Assembly (NCBI GenBank): GCA_004802705.1
Contig: SGPL01000382.1
Location: forward strand, 1 to 32,141
Direction of reading: 5' to 3'
Source: Bondarzewia mesenterica
Lineage: Eukaryota > Basidiomycota > Agaricomycetes > Russulales > Bondarzewiaceae
DNA: 32,141 nucleotides
Part shown: in pieces, positions 11,030 through 22,378 of the stretch
Position numbering within the stretch: the first letter of the stretch is position 1
Layout of the letters: every line of letters begins with the position of its first letter
Position numbers and translations under genes: made by a program
The notes under the pieces: generated by a model
What the model was told of the DNA's origin: nothing
Seen by the model: only the letters and a program-made list of their open reading frames with translations
Database searches by the model: none

Positions 11030-11581
11030 GATTTTGCCGACGGTAGATCTCGATAGAGGATGATACGAGAATGGTTCGAGGTGGGAGGGAAACGCACAAA
11101 GCTCAACGCGAATGTGGCGCAGTGTCTCAGACAAGTTCACATCACGCGATTATTCTCGGCTAGCAGGTGACCCAAAACGCGTCGCTATGTCTGTTTCAGC
11201 GCCGCGTTCTCGTCTCTTTCGGCGGCGCGTGGAAGATCAAAGTACCATTCATCCTGTTCCTCATGGAGCACATGAATATGTTACTCGGGTCTGCATGATT
11301 TAGTGACAAACAAAATGGTATTTTCATCAATGGACAGCCTTAGGGAAAGAGCAATGTGAATATTCCGGGATGCGCGAGGTAAGTTATGTGTTGGTATGCA
11401 AGAGAAAATGGTAGGTATTCATAGTCAAGTGGAGGTCCGTGGATATAGTAGAACCGAGGAAAATGCGAAAGGATAATACTGTATGCATGATGGCATGTGG
11501 AATACATCATTTCGAAAAGTACAACAAGTTGCACAAGGGGAGAATGCAATGCTGATATGCCCAGGCAGTACTGTACCGGAT
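11030..11581. other. Intergenic, upstream of the SAP-like gene
   Basis: Holds the presumed promoter of the SAP-like gene and the 3' region of antiporter copy 2. No coding exon or RNA gene was recognised. Confidence 0.45.
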
Positions 11582-13743
11582 TTATCCCGCACCAACGCCA
11601 CTGGCGAGTGCCTCTTGAATATTCTCGCAGGCAGCCATGATGCTGATTTCCGGCTGACCAGTGTAATACCAGGCCGAAAGACCCTGAGAACCCACGTCCG
11701 GTCAGACCCGACACGACACAGAGAAACGAACCATGGCCGCCACTTACAATCATGAGATAGAACGAGATCATGATGATTCCTTCTACCCAGTTCGTCTTCG
11801 CGTCAGCGGTGATGTAGTTCACTAGGAAACATGACCCGATGAGGGTCGTGACTTCGTAAAGATCTGCGTTCAATGAATGCGCGAGTCCCCCCTCATGAGC
11901 CCCTGGAACTCTACAGAACAGAAGGACAGCGCACCAAACAAGAATGTGAGAGGTCTGCCTGTCCACCACCCAAGTAGCACGAGGAACGGCATCCAGAAAA
12001 GTGTGAATTGAATACTCAGGTCAATGGCCTTGGCTTCAGCGACGGAGTCAGGTGGAGGTGAAGGTTTGAAAAAAGGACCTGAACATCGATCGAAGAAAGA
12101 AGGCTATCGCTACTGTCCCATCGGCAGAGAAAGAGATCAAGGGAAGCAGTATGAGCCCGAACCACCTATGTTAATGGAGAGGGGCGGAAGGTTTAGTGGA
12201 CCGATATCACACACGTCACGAGACATACTCTTCTTGAATATTTCCTTGCTCCCGAACGAACTCTATACTCTCCACCAGCTGTCAAATCATAAAGAGCTCA
12301 GGTTATTGAGAAATGTCAATGTTTAAAGGTGACGCACGAATTCAGCCATGACAGCCATAATTGCGACCGTCACAGTGAGTAAAATGATACATGCCCAAGG
12401 ATTGACCTCCGGCTCTGCATTTGCGAGCTCCATTTCCCTTTCAATGGCCTCTTTAGGCGCATTGGAGGGTGGCCTGATGGCATTATCTTCACCAGGGGGA
12501 TCGTGCAGGTAAAAGCGGGAGCAGAGGTAACTGTGAATCAAGATATCAAGCAGTGCAACAGAACTCTCGAGGAAGAAAAATACCGACACGAAGAGCAAGA
12601 TGATTGCAAAGCCCCGACTAAAGCGCAGAAAGTCCCCTCGAAGTGTGTCGTCGATGATCCCACCTGTACTTTCACCTCCCGCATTGATACTCACGCCTGG
12701 ATCTAGGGCCGCGAAGAAGGCCGCGGGAATCACTAATGCGAGAACTCTGATATGCAATAAGACATCAGGTGAAGATTATGGATAGAATATATGGTTACCC
12801 GAGAGTGAGAAGTGTATGGTTCAACTGCGTGCGTGTTGGTTGGAGTTTCTGCTCCCAGATACGTGCGCCACCAATAAGAAAGGCAGTGCCCGGGACAAGG
12901 AGAAGATGAAGGAGCACAACGCCTGGAAACATGTTATATGTTTTCGCTGTATTTGGCCTTCAGAGACTCACCCGCAATGGTGGACTGTAAGAGTTTCAAT
13001 CTGTAAATGGAGACGCCCTATTAAATAAAGTTACTTGGAGGTGAGGATAAACGTTACTGCACGCACTCGCATTTCAAGAGCAAGATGATAGCTAAGGTAG
13101 CTTCGACCGCACTATTTTCAAAGATGTATGAAAACAATTATATATTTAATTTAGGAAGAAACAGAACGACGCACTTGTTCAGCGTGATGACAATGAGGTC
13201 TCCAATATCCACCCCGCAATACAGAGCCAGTTGCTCGCCGCCCCAGTCGAACAACTTTTCTAAGGGTATGATGGACAGGAAAGCGACTGACACGGCCAAT
13301 TGAACAGTCCTATAGCGAAATGTGAAAGGAAATACACGTACAAGCGAAAGCAGCGCCATGACCCCATGCTCTGTGAAATCGAGCGGCGAACGCAAAAGGT
13401 ACAAAAATAAGCAATATATTCAACCCTGTGCATAGCTTTCATGTTAAGCGGACATATTCACGTTTGTGCTGAGGCAAGTGAAAGACGCACAGGACGACAA
13501 CGCAATAGCTTTTGCACTATGGCCCCATCCAACCTTCTTCCTCCCTCTTCCCTTTAACCGAGCCCAGAATCTTTCCTTGCCACCTGTCTCGGCTTGCATT
13601 CCGATGGGATCTGAGGAGCTAACGTGATTTGGACCGATGGACGATGAAGACGAGATTCCGTTTTCCGCTCTATCCAATGACTGTGAGACGAGTCCTACGG
13701 GTTTCTCTGACACGTCACGTCCGTATCTTTCGGCTGGTATCAT
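11582..13743 (-). CDS. Ca2+/H+ antiporter-type membrane protein (CAX family), copy 2, frameshifted
   Basis: Paralogue of the gene at 5552-7737. Twelve exons match it: 13491-13743, 13342-13425, 13175-13286, 13067-13111, 12972-13000, 12799-12922, 12588-12746, 12338-12530, 12229-12278, 11935-12165, 11748-11863 and 11582-11683. Eight of them have exactly the same length as in copy 1. Conserved pieces include EKLFDWGGEQLALYCG, NAVEATLAIILLLKCE, LVIPAAFFAALD, YLCSRFYLHDPPGED and EWFGLILLPLISFSADG. Exon 10 is 231 nt against 230 in copy 1. The extra base lies in the A6 run at 12069-12074 (T6 on the coding strand), shifting frame before the PPPDSVAEAKAID segment and meeting a TGA shortly after. All other exons are in frame and well conserved, so this is either a sequencing error or a very young pseudogene. 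Without the extra base the protein would be 498 residues. Confidence 0.78.
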
Positions 13744-15826
13744 ACTTACTTAGTCCTGGCACCTTGATAAGTAAGTACAATGTTCTTCTCGAGGCAATGG
13801 CTGCCCACTCCAATGCTCGGATAACGGGAGATCTGGGAGGTGGTAGAAGTGCGTTGGTTGAGAAGAAGAAAATGCGCAAAAGGTGAGAGTGCTGCACGAC
13901 AGAGCTGTGTATTTAATAGACGCACAGCTGGTGACGAAAGTCAGCGCCAGGCTGCGAAATTGCTTCAAGATCATCATTCGTGGCTTCGGTCGTGGCTTTG
14001 GGCTTGGATGCTTGGCTGCTTGGCATTCTAGGCGTAATTTCCATTTTGGGATAATCAGCGCCTGTTTACCCCGCACTTCGTGTGTTTCTGAGACACGAAG
14101 GATTCGGAAGCAAGCAACTTTGTGGTGTACTTCGCTGATTATGAAGGAAAAAACTCTGAAAGATTGCAATGAGGTGAAAGTCCAAAGAAATCCAGATCTT
14201 GTCAGGTTGCATATCGGGAATCAGGGTGGGGAACGTACTTGCCTGTGTGAATGAGGCCGATCGGCGCCGGTGCAGTGCTGGCTAGTGCTGGTCACTGGAA
14301 AGGTTGTTCAACATTAATCAGGGAAATAGTTTGAGAGTCGCACCACGGTGTGCTATCACGACAACGAAGATATCTCCATTTGTTCTCGAGAACTATGAAC
14401 TTAGCGTATTTATCTGCAGGCTCGTCCAAGCGAACCCGGGACTGTGTAAGTCCAAGGCATGTTTCTTTTTAAATGACGTTTTGAGGATATGTCTGGAAGT
14501 GTCCACAGTACATACTTACTGTACTACAACTTAATGTTATGATGGCGACTCCGGAACACCCGGGAAGTATTCCAACAAAGGATTTATATGCTGTGGCAGA
14601 CTGGAGCTCGACATCAGCATTTAAAGATCAGAATTCAAGGTCGAGAAGTTCATGATCAAGTACCGTCCAAGTTGAAGTTGACCAGGACCGTTCGAAAAGA
14701 CGCGTGACGTCACGCGTTCCGGGTATTTTTCACTGACCGGGCTACTTCCGTGCTCAACTTATTCAACTGATTCGGACTGGATACAACCGCGTTTGTGCCG
14801 CTGTGCTCAGCGTCTTCCACTAAAACTGACGATAATTCTAATCTCCCAAAATCTGCTTTGGAGTCTCTAGACTCTCTATGTACCATACTCCAATATTCCC
14901 TTCTTGTCGGTAAAAGCTACAGCCGATGCGGCGGAGTCTATGATTGGTCTATGATAAAGTTGAGGCTTGTGGTTCTTCTCTCATTGATTTCTTTCCTGAT
15001 TTGCTAATTCTGTCCGGTCGGCGCAGCATCGATGGTTACGAGCGGATATAGCAAAAATACTGCTAAATAATAGCTTATAGTAAAGAAATTGCATCCGTTC
15101 AGCCTGAGGGCGAGTCGAGCTCACGGGAAATACTGCATCTGGTTCACGATTTAATGATCATGGACGTCGGTTTCAGTTAGCTCCTGCGCTGTCTGGGTTT
15201 GACCCGTCTAGATACAGGTGCACATCTGTGTACCCGCAACTTCTGTATACGACCCTCCATCACATATCGCTGAGGACCTGCTCACAGCCCTGTAAGCCTT
15301 CAACTCGTCGATGGTCAGAGACCACATCGTGGATCTCAATTCCAGAGGTAATGGCTCGGTTTCCGCTCCATTTATTTCCCAGTCTGGCATGCTCATCCGG
15401 TAAAGAGAGTCAGTTTTTTTTTTTCTAAAAATATGGCCACCTAAACCGACTTCATCTGAGCTAGCATCCTGTTTGCCGTCCACACTCACTAGGCTTGAGC
15501 CTTGAATGAAGATCGCCGCATCCAGGGTATGTTCTGTGGAATATACGGCAACTTATCCAATCAAAGACCATTCGAGACTTTGTTTGTCCTTCCGGCCGTC
15601 TCTGCATTGGGCACAGTAACCAGGGGCTACCTTGGATCAACATGACCAGGGTCAAACCAGAGCTTCGCATTTGTTAACTGTCCCTAATCATTTTCAATGA
15701 CATCTATTCATCCTCCCCTCCAGTTTCTCCCAGTAAGACGCACGGTTGCGATATAGCTCCGTATCTCATCAGCCTTTCTTTCTCCACGTTCCTTCACTCA
15801 ATTCATAGCCACTCTGCTCATACAAC
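13744..15826. other. 2.1-kb region with no recognised gene
   Basis: Upstream of both antiporter copy 2 (-) and the secreted-protein gene (+). Several reading frames of 60-139 codons exist (for example minus 13750-14169 and 15208-15489), but none shows a family, a consistent exon chain or a good start. Noted here: the palindrome at 14700-14717 and a T run at about 15412-15424. Confidence 0.5.
14700..14717. promoter_or_regulatory. 18-bp perfect palindrome with a CRE core
   Basis: ACGCGTGACGTCACGCGT is its own reverse complement. The centre TGACGTCA is the consensus site of bZIP factors of the ATF/CREB type, and both flanks are ACGCGT, the core of MCB-type cell-cycle boxes. It lies about 0.95 kb upstream of the antiporter copy 2 start and 1.1 kb upstream of the secreted-protein start, so its target is unclear. 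Confidence 0.5.
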
Positions 15827-16707
15827 ATGCCTGCCTGGCGGATCTGTACCCTGGTATTCGTGTGCACGATGGTGTTGAAGTGTATGTTTTCTTATATTGC
15901 TTACATCAACCCATGTCTCCTGACAATCCGTTAACTGCGTACTGTTCCTTTTAGATACGAGTGCGGAAACGTCACTTTACATACCAGAATTCCATGACCA
16001 ACCGATGAGCGTTGCAAATATCGGGGAAGACAGTACAGGTCGAACAACATGGCAGATTGTAGGGGGGAGCCCGACGGGGACTTTCACAGCGGATCCTGAG
16101 TTCATTGGCATTGGTAAGTGCAGCCGTTGTCATTCTCGTACAAATTCCTCGCAATGAGCGAGCATCCTAATATGGGGCGGCGAAATAAACAGCTACGCTC
16201 GTCGAGGGTCCCCACGACGCCTCCATTTCATTTCTGTCGCCTTCCGGTACCTATATTTCTATAGTATGCACCATTCTGAACGGTATCTCGACCTGCACCG
16301 AGTCGGTCGATGGGACAACGACGATCTTCATTGAGCTCGTGACCTCCATCATCGTACAAGGTGGAGGCACGACCACAGTCACTGTTGCCGCGGCACCTAC
16401 CTCCACCTCGTCTTCCTTGGCCGTTACCACCGTAACTGTCACCTCTGACAACCCACAAACGACGTCGTCCTTGTTATTATCGCCTAAGATCATCTCCTCC
16501 ATCGCGTCATCTACCACGGCTCCGCCGCAGAAGACATCGGCAACCTCGACGAAGACGATGGTGCCAACGCAAGACAATGCTGGTAGCACGCCTTCTCCTT
16601 CCGCAGCGCTTATCACGGCGAATGGAGCGAAGAGTCAGAGGTTGAGAGGAAAGGCCGTAATTTCTTGGATCGTCGCTGCGGCTCCGCTTCTCGTCATCTT
16701 GGCTTAG
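15827..16707 (+). CDS. Secreted Ser/Thr-rich protein with predicted GPI anchor
   Basis: Three exons (15827-15881, 15955-16113, 16193-16707) encode 242 residues. Residues 1-22 form a signal peptide (hydrophobic CTLVFVCTMVL, cleavage likely after TSA). The mature N-terminal part begins with SLYIPEFHDQP and continues through GRTTWQIVGGSPTGTF, a pattern I associate with a common family of basidiomycete surface proteins without known function; two cysteines flank ILNGIST and may form a disulfide. From about residue 120 the chain is a Ser/Thr/Val-rich stalk with TTTVTV repeats, likely O-glycosylated. The last ~18 residues are hydrophobic and end at the stop, as in a GPI-attachment signal. A cell-wall or plasma-membrane surface role is inferred. 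Confidence 0.78.
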
Positions 16708-17190
16708 GCTTGCGCCCTCGTTTTTATGCCGTTGCCTGCTTCGCATTATCAGATTGTTGCGCATGCTCAATGGGGCTGCATTTCAGCGGCGTAAAGTGGT
16801 CATGAGGGACGAGGAAGGCATGGAATGGACTTAAGCAATAGGTGTGGTATATTGTACACCTACATAGGGCCGGAACCTACTCGTGCAGCGCAGGTGCTCT
16901 GCCGTCTCGCTGCGCGGGGCGGTGCTCTCCGTGTATGGACTTACCATGTTTCTGGTACATATAAAATATGTCCCGACCTTACGCCTGAAGAATGTGAACG
17001 TCGTCTCGTGCACTGTCCCGAGATTCCGGGACTGACGACCCAATTCTTCCTTTTGATCGACCTTATGATGGGATATCAATGATTCAGCTGCTACTCGTGA
17101 ACTCACGGGCACCTCTTCAATATATTGACTCAACTTCTTCCAGAAAAGCAACACAGCATCTGTCCTGCATGGATGAATGTTAAACACGCA
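16708..17190. other. Convergent intergenic region
   Basis: Between the stop of the secreted-protein gene (+) and the stop of tafazzin (-). It is open in two overlapping frames (plus 16825-17082, minus 16831-17187) but neither resembles a known protein; most likely 3' untranslated sequence. Confidence 0.4.
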
Positions 17191-18494
17191 TTACGACGGT
17201 TGCTTGCCCAGCAAATCGCCCGAGACCCGCCTACCAAGCGCCTCAACCGCACGCTGAATAACTGCAGTGACTTCAACCCTTGTTAGCCTATCACTCTCCT
17301 CATCGACATCGCTCCCCGGCTTGGGCGTTGTGGAACTTAACATCCCCCCCTTCTGTGCTAGCCATGACGCGCCTCCGTCAGATACCAGAGGCCTGGATTC
17401 TAGATGGAGGGCAGGCTGCGCCTCCGCTGTGCGTCGTAGCGCGGAAGTGATATCCTCGGGAGAGATGGGCTCGCCAAAGGTTACGCTAAGCTTAGTGCCG
17501 ATCCGGGGGATGAAGTTATAAGGGAAAGTGCGACCCTCGGGCATGAGTTTTTCAAAGCCTGTCAGAATTGATCAGAGTTTCAGTAATGGAATCTAATGGT
17601 GGTAGGTGAGTTGATAAGAAAGTAGCCAGACATACCAGTCAGCCACATAGGTATAATTATCGGTGGACGCGGGGTTTCCATGAGAATGCGGCCCCTAGCG
17701 TAGAGTCAAATCATAGTAACTGGCTAGCGAGAAATTGATACATACACCCCCCATTTAAACCGTCGCAGCTTCGCGACACCATTCACCTCCTCAAAGGTAT
17801 GAGGTTGGCACACCTTGCCCTCGCCAAATAGATGGATCTTTACCGCACAGTTACATATGCTCAATCATTGTGCATACTCGTCAGGAGTATGTGTGAGGAA
17901 AAACGCACCCAATCACCGTTACTCAATTTTTGGATTGCGGTGTCAATTGCAGGCTGGTGTATACCTATGCCTCGGAAGATCTCTAGGACTTGCCCGTTAC
18001 GAAAGAAGGCGGAGAAAATACTTGCTGGCCGAGATGTAGTGTTGGGATAGAATGGAACACAGGAAAGAGTTTGATTGACGCACGGGTTAGTGAACATGAT
18101 GTCCGATGCGCCTAGTGACCAGCGTGTCAGACGCGAATGCAAGTATGTCCGTGCAGGGAGTACCCCCCACGCCAAAGGGTCATCCAGACTGGATATCCAA
18201 GCAAGATTTTTGATGACAGTGAATTGAGTGGAGCGCGTATGAGCACGTACGTGGACAAATGATTTGATACTGACGAGCAATCATTCAAAGTCACCTTCCA
18301 TGAGCAAAGGGGGCATGAACAATGGGCGTACCGGTGACAACTCCCCTCCCTCTAGATCGTTCGTCGTTTTTTAAAGCCTCGAGCAAAGTTGGAAGGCCGG
18401 TCACGGTCATTGAGCAGAACCCAAGTTTAAGGAATGCTTTGCATGTCAGGCCTATTGCTGTGACAGTTGCGGCAGAAAGGCATGGCTTCGGCAT
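17191..18494 (-). CDS. TAZ1: Tafazzin (cardiolipin-remodelling acyltransferase)
   Basis: Monolysocardiolipin acyltransferase of mitochondrial membranes, exchanging acyl chains to remodel cardiolipin. Seven exons: 18332-18494, 18251-18269, 18084-18188, 17909-18020, 17746-17837, 17636-17694 and 17191-17558, giving 305 residues. The acyltransferase HX4D motif is SNHLSTLDDP (His58, Asp63), followed by FRGIGIHQPAIDTAIQKL, the FGEGK motif (about residues 137-141), GRILMETPRPPIIIPMW and the C-terminal PEGRTFPYNFIPRIGTKL. Exon 2 is only 19 nt and carries the catalytic histidine. Length fits fungal tafazzins. The N-terminus starts at the first ATG, near the usual LTCKAFL segment; an additional upstream exon cannot be excluded. 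Confidence 0.92.
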
Positions 18495-18693
18495 GCATGC
18501 AAAATAGTGAACCAGTAGACGCTTCGGATTGATTCTTAAACTATAGGTTTTTGCTGTCAGAATCGTCCAGCTATTAAGGCGCCTGGGGGCGTAAGAGACT
18601 GAGTTACATTTCCTCTCCGGCCGAATTTCCAGTGAGCATGGCTCAGCGCTGACAGCTAATCGCTGACGTGAGTAACATGATCGTGAGAACGGA

Positions 18694-18741
18694 ACGCGTC
18701 ACGACCAACTATTCGTGTTGTTGAAGGTTGTTGACGCGTCA
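18694..18741. promoter_or_regulatory. Two MCB-like ACGCGT sites upstream of tafazzin
   Basis: ACGCGT at 18694-18699 and the 10-bp palindrome TGACGCGTCA at 18732-18741 lie 200-250 bp upstream of the tafazzin ATG. Such sites bind MBF-type cell-cycle factors in other fungi; a function here is inferred from position alone. Confidence 0.3.
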
Positions 18742-18749
18742 CCTTGAAC

Positions 18750-19510
18750 GCGGCCCTCAGCAAAAGCTGCAGGAGGCTGCAGGATACCAAACACAACAAG
18801 GAGCGTTTTGCTGAGATACGGAAGGATTAAAACATGGGGTCGAATTCCTCAAAGAGTACGGCCACAAAGTGTGACTGGCAGATAAGTATCGTTCTGCCAG
18901 TGCTGGAAACTGCCACTGGCAGAAAGTCCTTCCCGACAAATTCGTCACCACCGTAGTTGTATCCAAAGAATAGTGAGATTCAGGGCAGGAAAATCAGCTG
19001 ATATTGGAGAGCTTAATCAAGGCGGATAATTTGTTGGCGACGAGAGATGTTCTGAGATACATATATGTACTTGGAGCGCAAGGGATCGACTGATGTGGGC
19101 GGGCGCAAAATCAAGTGCGATGCACTCGTCTTGGATATCTGGTTCAGACAAAGAAACATGAATAATAAACTGCAAGGGAATATCCCATTGCAGGGATTGT
19201 CACATTCAAAAGCAACTTTGCATGTAAGATAGAGCAGAGCACGCACAATGACCTATGTTTCTCGGCATCGCCTTTCCAATAAGCCCAGCCATATCACTAA
19301 GGCAAATCTTACCATTAAGCGCGTTCATCGGTCGTGATAACAGGGGTTGAGCGAGCTGATACACATCCGATGCGATGTAGGCCATTTCGACCGCACCTTG
19401 CAACCTTGCGAAAGGTACAATCGCCCTCGTCTCACGAGCATGCGAGATAAGTCATGGAGCGAGAGAGAAGCCGGCTTAGAGAACTCTTTTTCCTCAGAAC
19501 GTAGCCTCAC
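18750..19510 (-). pseudogene. Unrecognised minus-strand coding-like segments
   Basis: Three protein-like open segments lie on the minus strand: about 19300-19400 (contains VEMAYIASDVYQLAQPLL), about 19070-19180 (after a TTGCAG acceptor, contains LSEPDIQDECIALDFAPAH), and about 18830-18965 (contains YNYGGDEFVGKDFLPVAV and ends at a TAA). Codon content looks real, but I could not connect them in one phase through GT-AG introns, and no family is recognised. They may be exons of one short gene I have mis-spliced, or remnants. They precede the first kinase cluster. Confidence 0.3.
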
Positions 19511-19589
19511 CTAGTACAAGACTGTTGCATCAGTTGTTTCCGGTGATCAAGACGGCTTTGTCCAAAACATAACAACCTACCAATCAGGA

Positions 19590-20948
19590 TCATCCCATAA
19601 TGCGCTTCAAATGATAAAATGTTTCCCGAGCTACAGCAACTGTGTCAAATACGACGCGCTGGGGGACAGATTCGTCCCGCGGCCGAAGGCGCCAGCGCAG
19701 GTTCATTGAATTAAGGCCAGCTTTGAGTTTTTGCAAATCCGAGAGCGCAGCCGGTGCAGACGGTCGCTGCATCGGATCATGTTCCGTCATGGAGGCCACA
19801 AGTGATGAAAGAAAATCGATGCCATGATATTTCTGCTCGATCATTTAGGCGTGTCACATGTTTATTATCCGTGTTCGTCAGATACTCACCTGAAGAAATT
19901 CTTGTTTGTAGAGATTACCGAGTATGAAGATGTCCGCTTTGAACCCATCATATGGTACGTCGCGAGAAAGCTCTGGCAGTTCTTTATCTCTACCTTTGGC
20001 GCCTATAACCATAGGTGGGTCGCCCGGAGTGAATTGGGTGGATATTCCGAAGTCAATAAAGTAGTAACGGACGGGATTGTCGATGCGTGCCAATGGAAAT
20101 GCGACGGAAGAACCGTCACAGGAGAAGTTTGTTCGAACAGGGTGATGTCCTTGAGGATACAACGGAGATCCGTCCATCATGATGTTCGCCGATGCGCAAT
20201 CTCTGATACAGTTCTGGGAGATGATTCTACGTTCAGCAAAGAGAAGAAACCCACCGATGTGCAACACCTTGGCTGTGAATGAAGCAAATTCCCTGAGGAC
20301 GAAACCAGATGTTCGGTTGGACGAGTTGAGATGCAGACACCGGCAAATACACTTGCCTCGAGAGTCTGCCGGACGAAATCTACAACTTCGCCTACCGCGC
20401 CAAAAGGAGGGTCATCAAAAGGTCGTAGGTATGGCATCACAATGAAAGAGGTGTCCGGTTCGTTTGGGTCGATGAACGAATCAAGGATAGGGACACAGTG
20501 GTTCATGGGATGTGCCAGAAGGCGGGAGGTCGTGAGATAAATTGCGATATCAACCTCAGCTTTGTTTTTGCGTATGCTCTTGATAGAGACCAACGATGAA
20601 CCTTGCTGACCTTGTCGACGAATCGCATCGACCACATCATAGTTCTTTCAATATGAAAGTATCAGTAGCAATATGAAGGCGTCTTATATACCCACGTACG
20701 GTTGATGTGATCGAGTCTTCGCAAAACGTAGGGTCGACTCTGCTACCTAACCATGATGGCCTCCAATCCGGATGATAGCGAGGTCTCAGGCAATATCCGC
20801 GAGACAGAAGAAACTCGCAGTGGTCTCTCCAGTATTCCTCGTCAGCAAGGAGATTGAACAGCCCACGCTCGGTTGCAGCTTGATAAAGCTTCACTTTTTC
20901 TGGAGTGAGAATAGCATAAGATGGAAAACGGGCCTCGTCGATGGGCAT
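19590..20948 (-). CDS. Atypical fungal protein kinase, module A
   Basis: Kinase-like protein of about 376 residues from a family expanded in mushrooms. Five exons: 20700-20948, 20357-20644, 20255-20292, 19890-20202 and 19590-19832. The first ~80 residues are family-specific (ERGLFNLLADEEYWRDH, then SRGYCLRPRYHPDW and FCEDSI). The catalytic core keeps the essentials: VSIK with Lys105, a candidate helix-C Glu113, the hinge FIVMPYL, the catalytic loop HRDCASAN (His191, Asp193, Asn198) and DFG at Asp242. It has no obvious glycine loop. The C-lobe contains PYDGFKADIFILGNL and DPMQRPSAP, and a tail ending near HLKRIMG. Intron 2 uses a GC donor (GCAAGT). It is divergently paired with the gene at 21388. 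Substrate is unknown. Confidence 0.82.
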
Positions 20949-21387
20949 GTAGTAGTGATTCGGACAGGATAGAGGTCAGATTTCCGATTTGGGGTGGATC
21001 TACACGGTCCAACAGGTGCAAACGCGATCTATGCGAGCTTTTGAGCAATTTTGAGCCTCGAGGCAGTAGTGTGGTATGTACAGCCTCGATGATTTCCTTC
21101 TATTTCTTTCTGAGCGCTTGGTCCTGACTCGAGGCAGACGTTTCGAGTTCCTGCAACTTGCCGCCGACCTCATGTCAAAGTCGAAAAGCTCCCGTATCAA
21201 AAGCAAAGCATCCGTGCAGACATGACCCGCTCGAACTCTGAACCCCTTCCCACCGATTCCACTTAAACTGAAGCTTTGAGGTGAAGCTTGCCACTATAGT
21301 CCAGCTTACAGATACCCAAGTACTTGTGGTATGTCTACGTTGTGAAATCGGAGAGGGGTCTCTGTCAATCTGATCTGCCTTCAGGTC
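20949..21387. promoter_or_regulatory. Shared divergent promoter region, module A
   Basis: 439 bp separate the start codons of the kinase (-) and its helical partner (+), so both promoters lie here. A likely 5' UTR intron of the plus-strand gene runs from GTATGT at 21329 to CAG at 21384, three bases before the ATG. Confidence 0.5.
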
Positions 21388-22378
21388 ATGTCCGCTGCTT
21401 CAGGCATTGAATATTTCGGCCTAATTTCAGGCCTGGTATCCATGATTGCCTTACTGTGTGGGATTCTTCGATCGTATCTTCCTTCCGTAAAGCTGCGGGA
21501 GCTGGATGATACATTGGAGGAAACAGAAGGCCTTTTTCAGGATGCACAGGAGCAAGGTCTTCTCACAGATGCCTCCTTTGTAACCGTGACTCGGCAACAT
21601 CTTTCTGCGTATGTTGAATTATCTTACTTTCGTTTCAATTTCTAAAGATTGACACGGGTCCCTCTGTTCAACAGGCTCCGTGATCGCACGTTACTTGTTC
21701 GAAGTGATGTGCACGCCGCGACCACTCCTATTCAACAATTCCACCAGATGTCCAAGGGTCTGTCGCTCGCGATCTCTGTTATATGTAGAGATGTCAAGAA
21801 TGTTCGCTCAATCATATCGGTAGAAGATGTCTGTCATCGAATGATGTTCCGGTACTGACCGTCCGATCTACCAGACGTCCAGCGCAGAAGCAAGGCTCAG
21901 ACTCCGGGAGGAACGCACTCGTTCCTCCGTACCTCCTGCTCTATACACATTTGTTCCTCCAGATTGTGTTCCAAATTCAAACACTACAAATGTGACTGAC
22001 AATGTCCATCCGACACCTCTGCCTGTCCATATGACAGAAACAGAAGCAGAACCTCGAATGCTCGGCAGAGTCGTCACTTTCACATCTGACACAAGTAAGC
22101 ATTGCCATCTCATTCGTCCCGACATTCATTCATTCCTGTGTCAGTCACCCTGAACAATGATTCGGACGACGACGGTCATAAGGACGTACTGCGGAACGCT
22201 ACAGCTATTCGCTCTGCAGCTCTATGTCTCAGCATGTCCGATGGAAAGTTGCCGATCAGTGATAGCTCTACAGTTGCCGCCCCTAATTGTACTCGTGACA
22301 ATGGTATGCGATTGAAACTCCTCTTGTGCTCACCATCCCACTCATATATTTCCATCATACCCAGTGCAATCGTTATGA
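21388..22378 (+). CDS. Small helical membrane-type protein, module A
   Basis: Unrecognised family, present three times in this window. Exons: 21388-21608, 21675-21819, 21875-22094, 22145-22303 and 22365-22378 (last one uncertain), giving about 252 residues. Residues ~5-30 form a hydrophobic helix (GIEYFGLISGLVSMIALLCG). A charged helical part follows (LRELDDTLEETEGLFQDAQ) and then a second helical block (LLVRSDVHAAT...GLSLAISVICRDVKNVR). Exons 1 and 2 have the same lengths (221 and 145 nt) in all three copies. The C-terminal part after ~122 is Ser/Thr/Asp-rich, poorly conserved and probably disordered. If the last intron is not used, the frame stays open to about 22579. The layout recalls N-terminal HeLo-like membrane domains, but this is only a resemblance. 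Confidence 0.7.

Noticed and set aside
11340..11969. 209-codon minus-strand open frame
   Set aside because: Reads through introns and the 3' region of antiporter copy 2; only the DLYEVTTLIGS part is a real exon.
13750..14169. 139-codon minus-strand open frame upstream of antiporter copy 2
   Set aside because: No family resemblance, no supporting splice structure; likely promoter or leader sequence.
15208..15489. 93-codon minus-strand open frame
   Set aside because: No recognisable motif or neighbouring exon; could be chance.
16251..16616. 121-codon minus-strand open frame
   Set aside because: Antisense to the Thr/Val-rich exon of the secreted protein.
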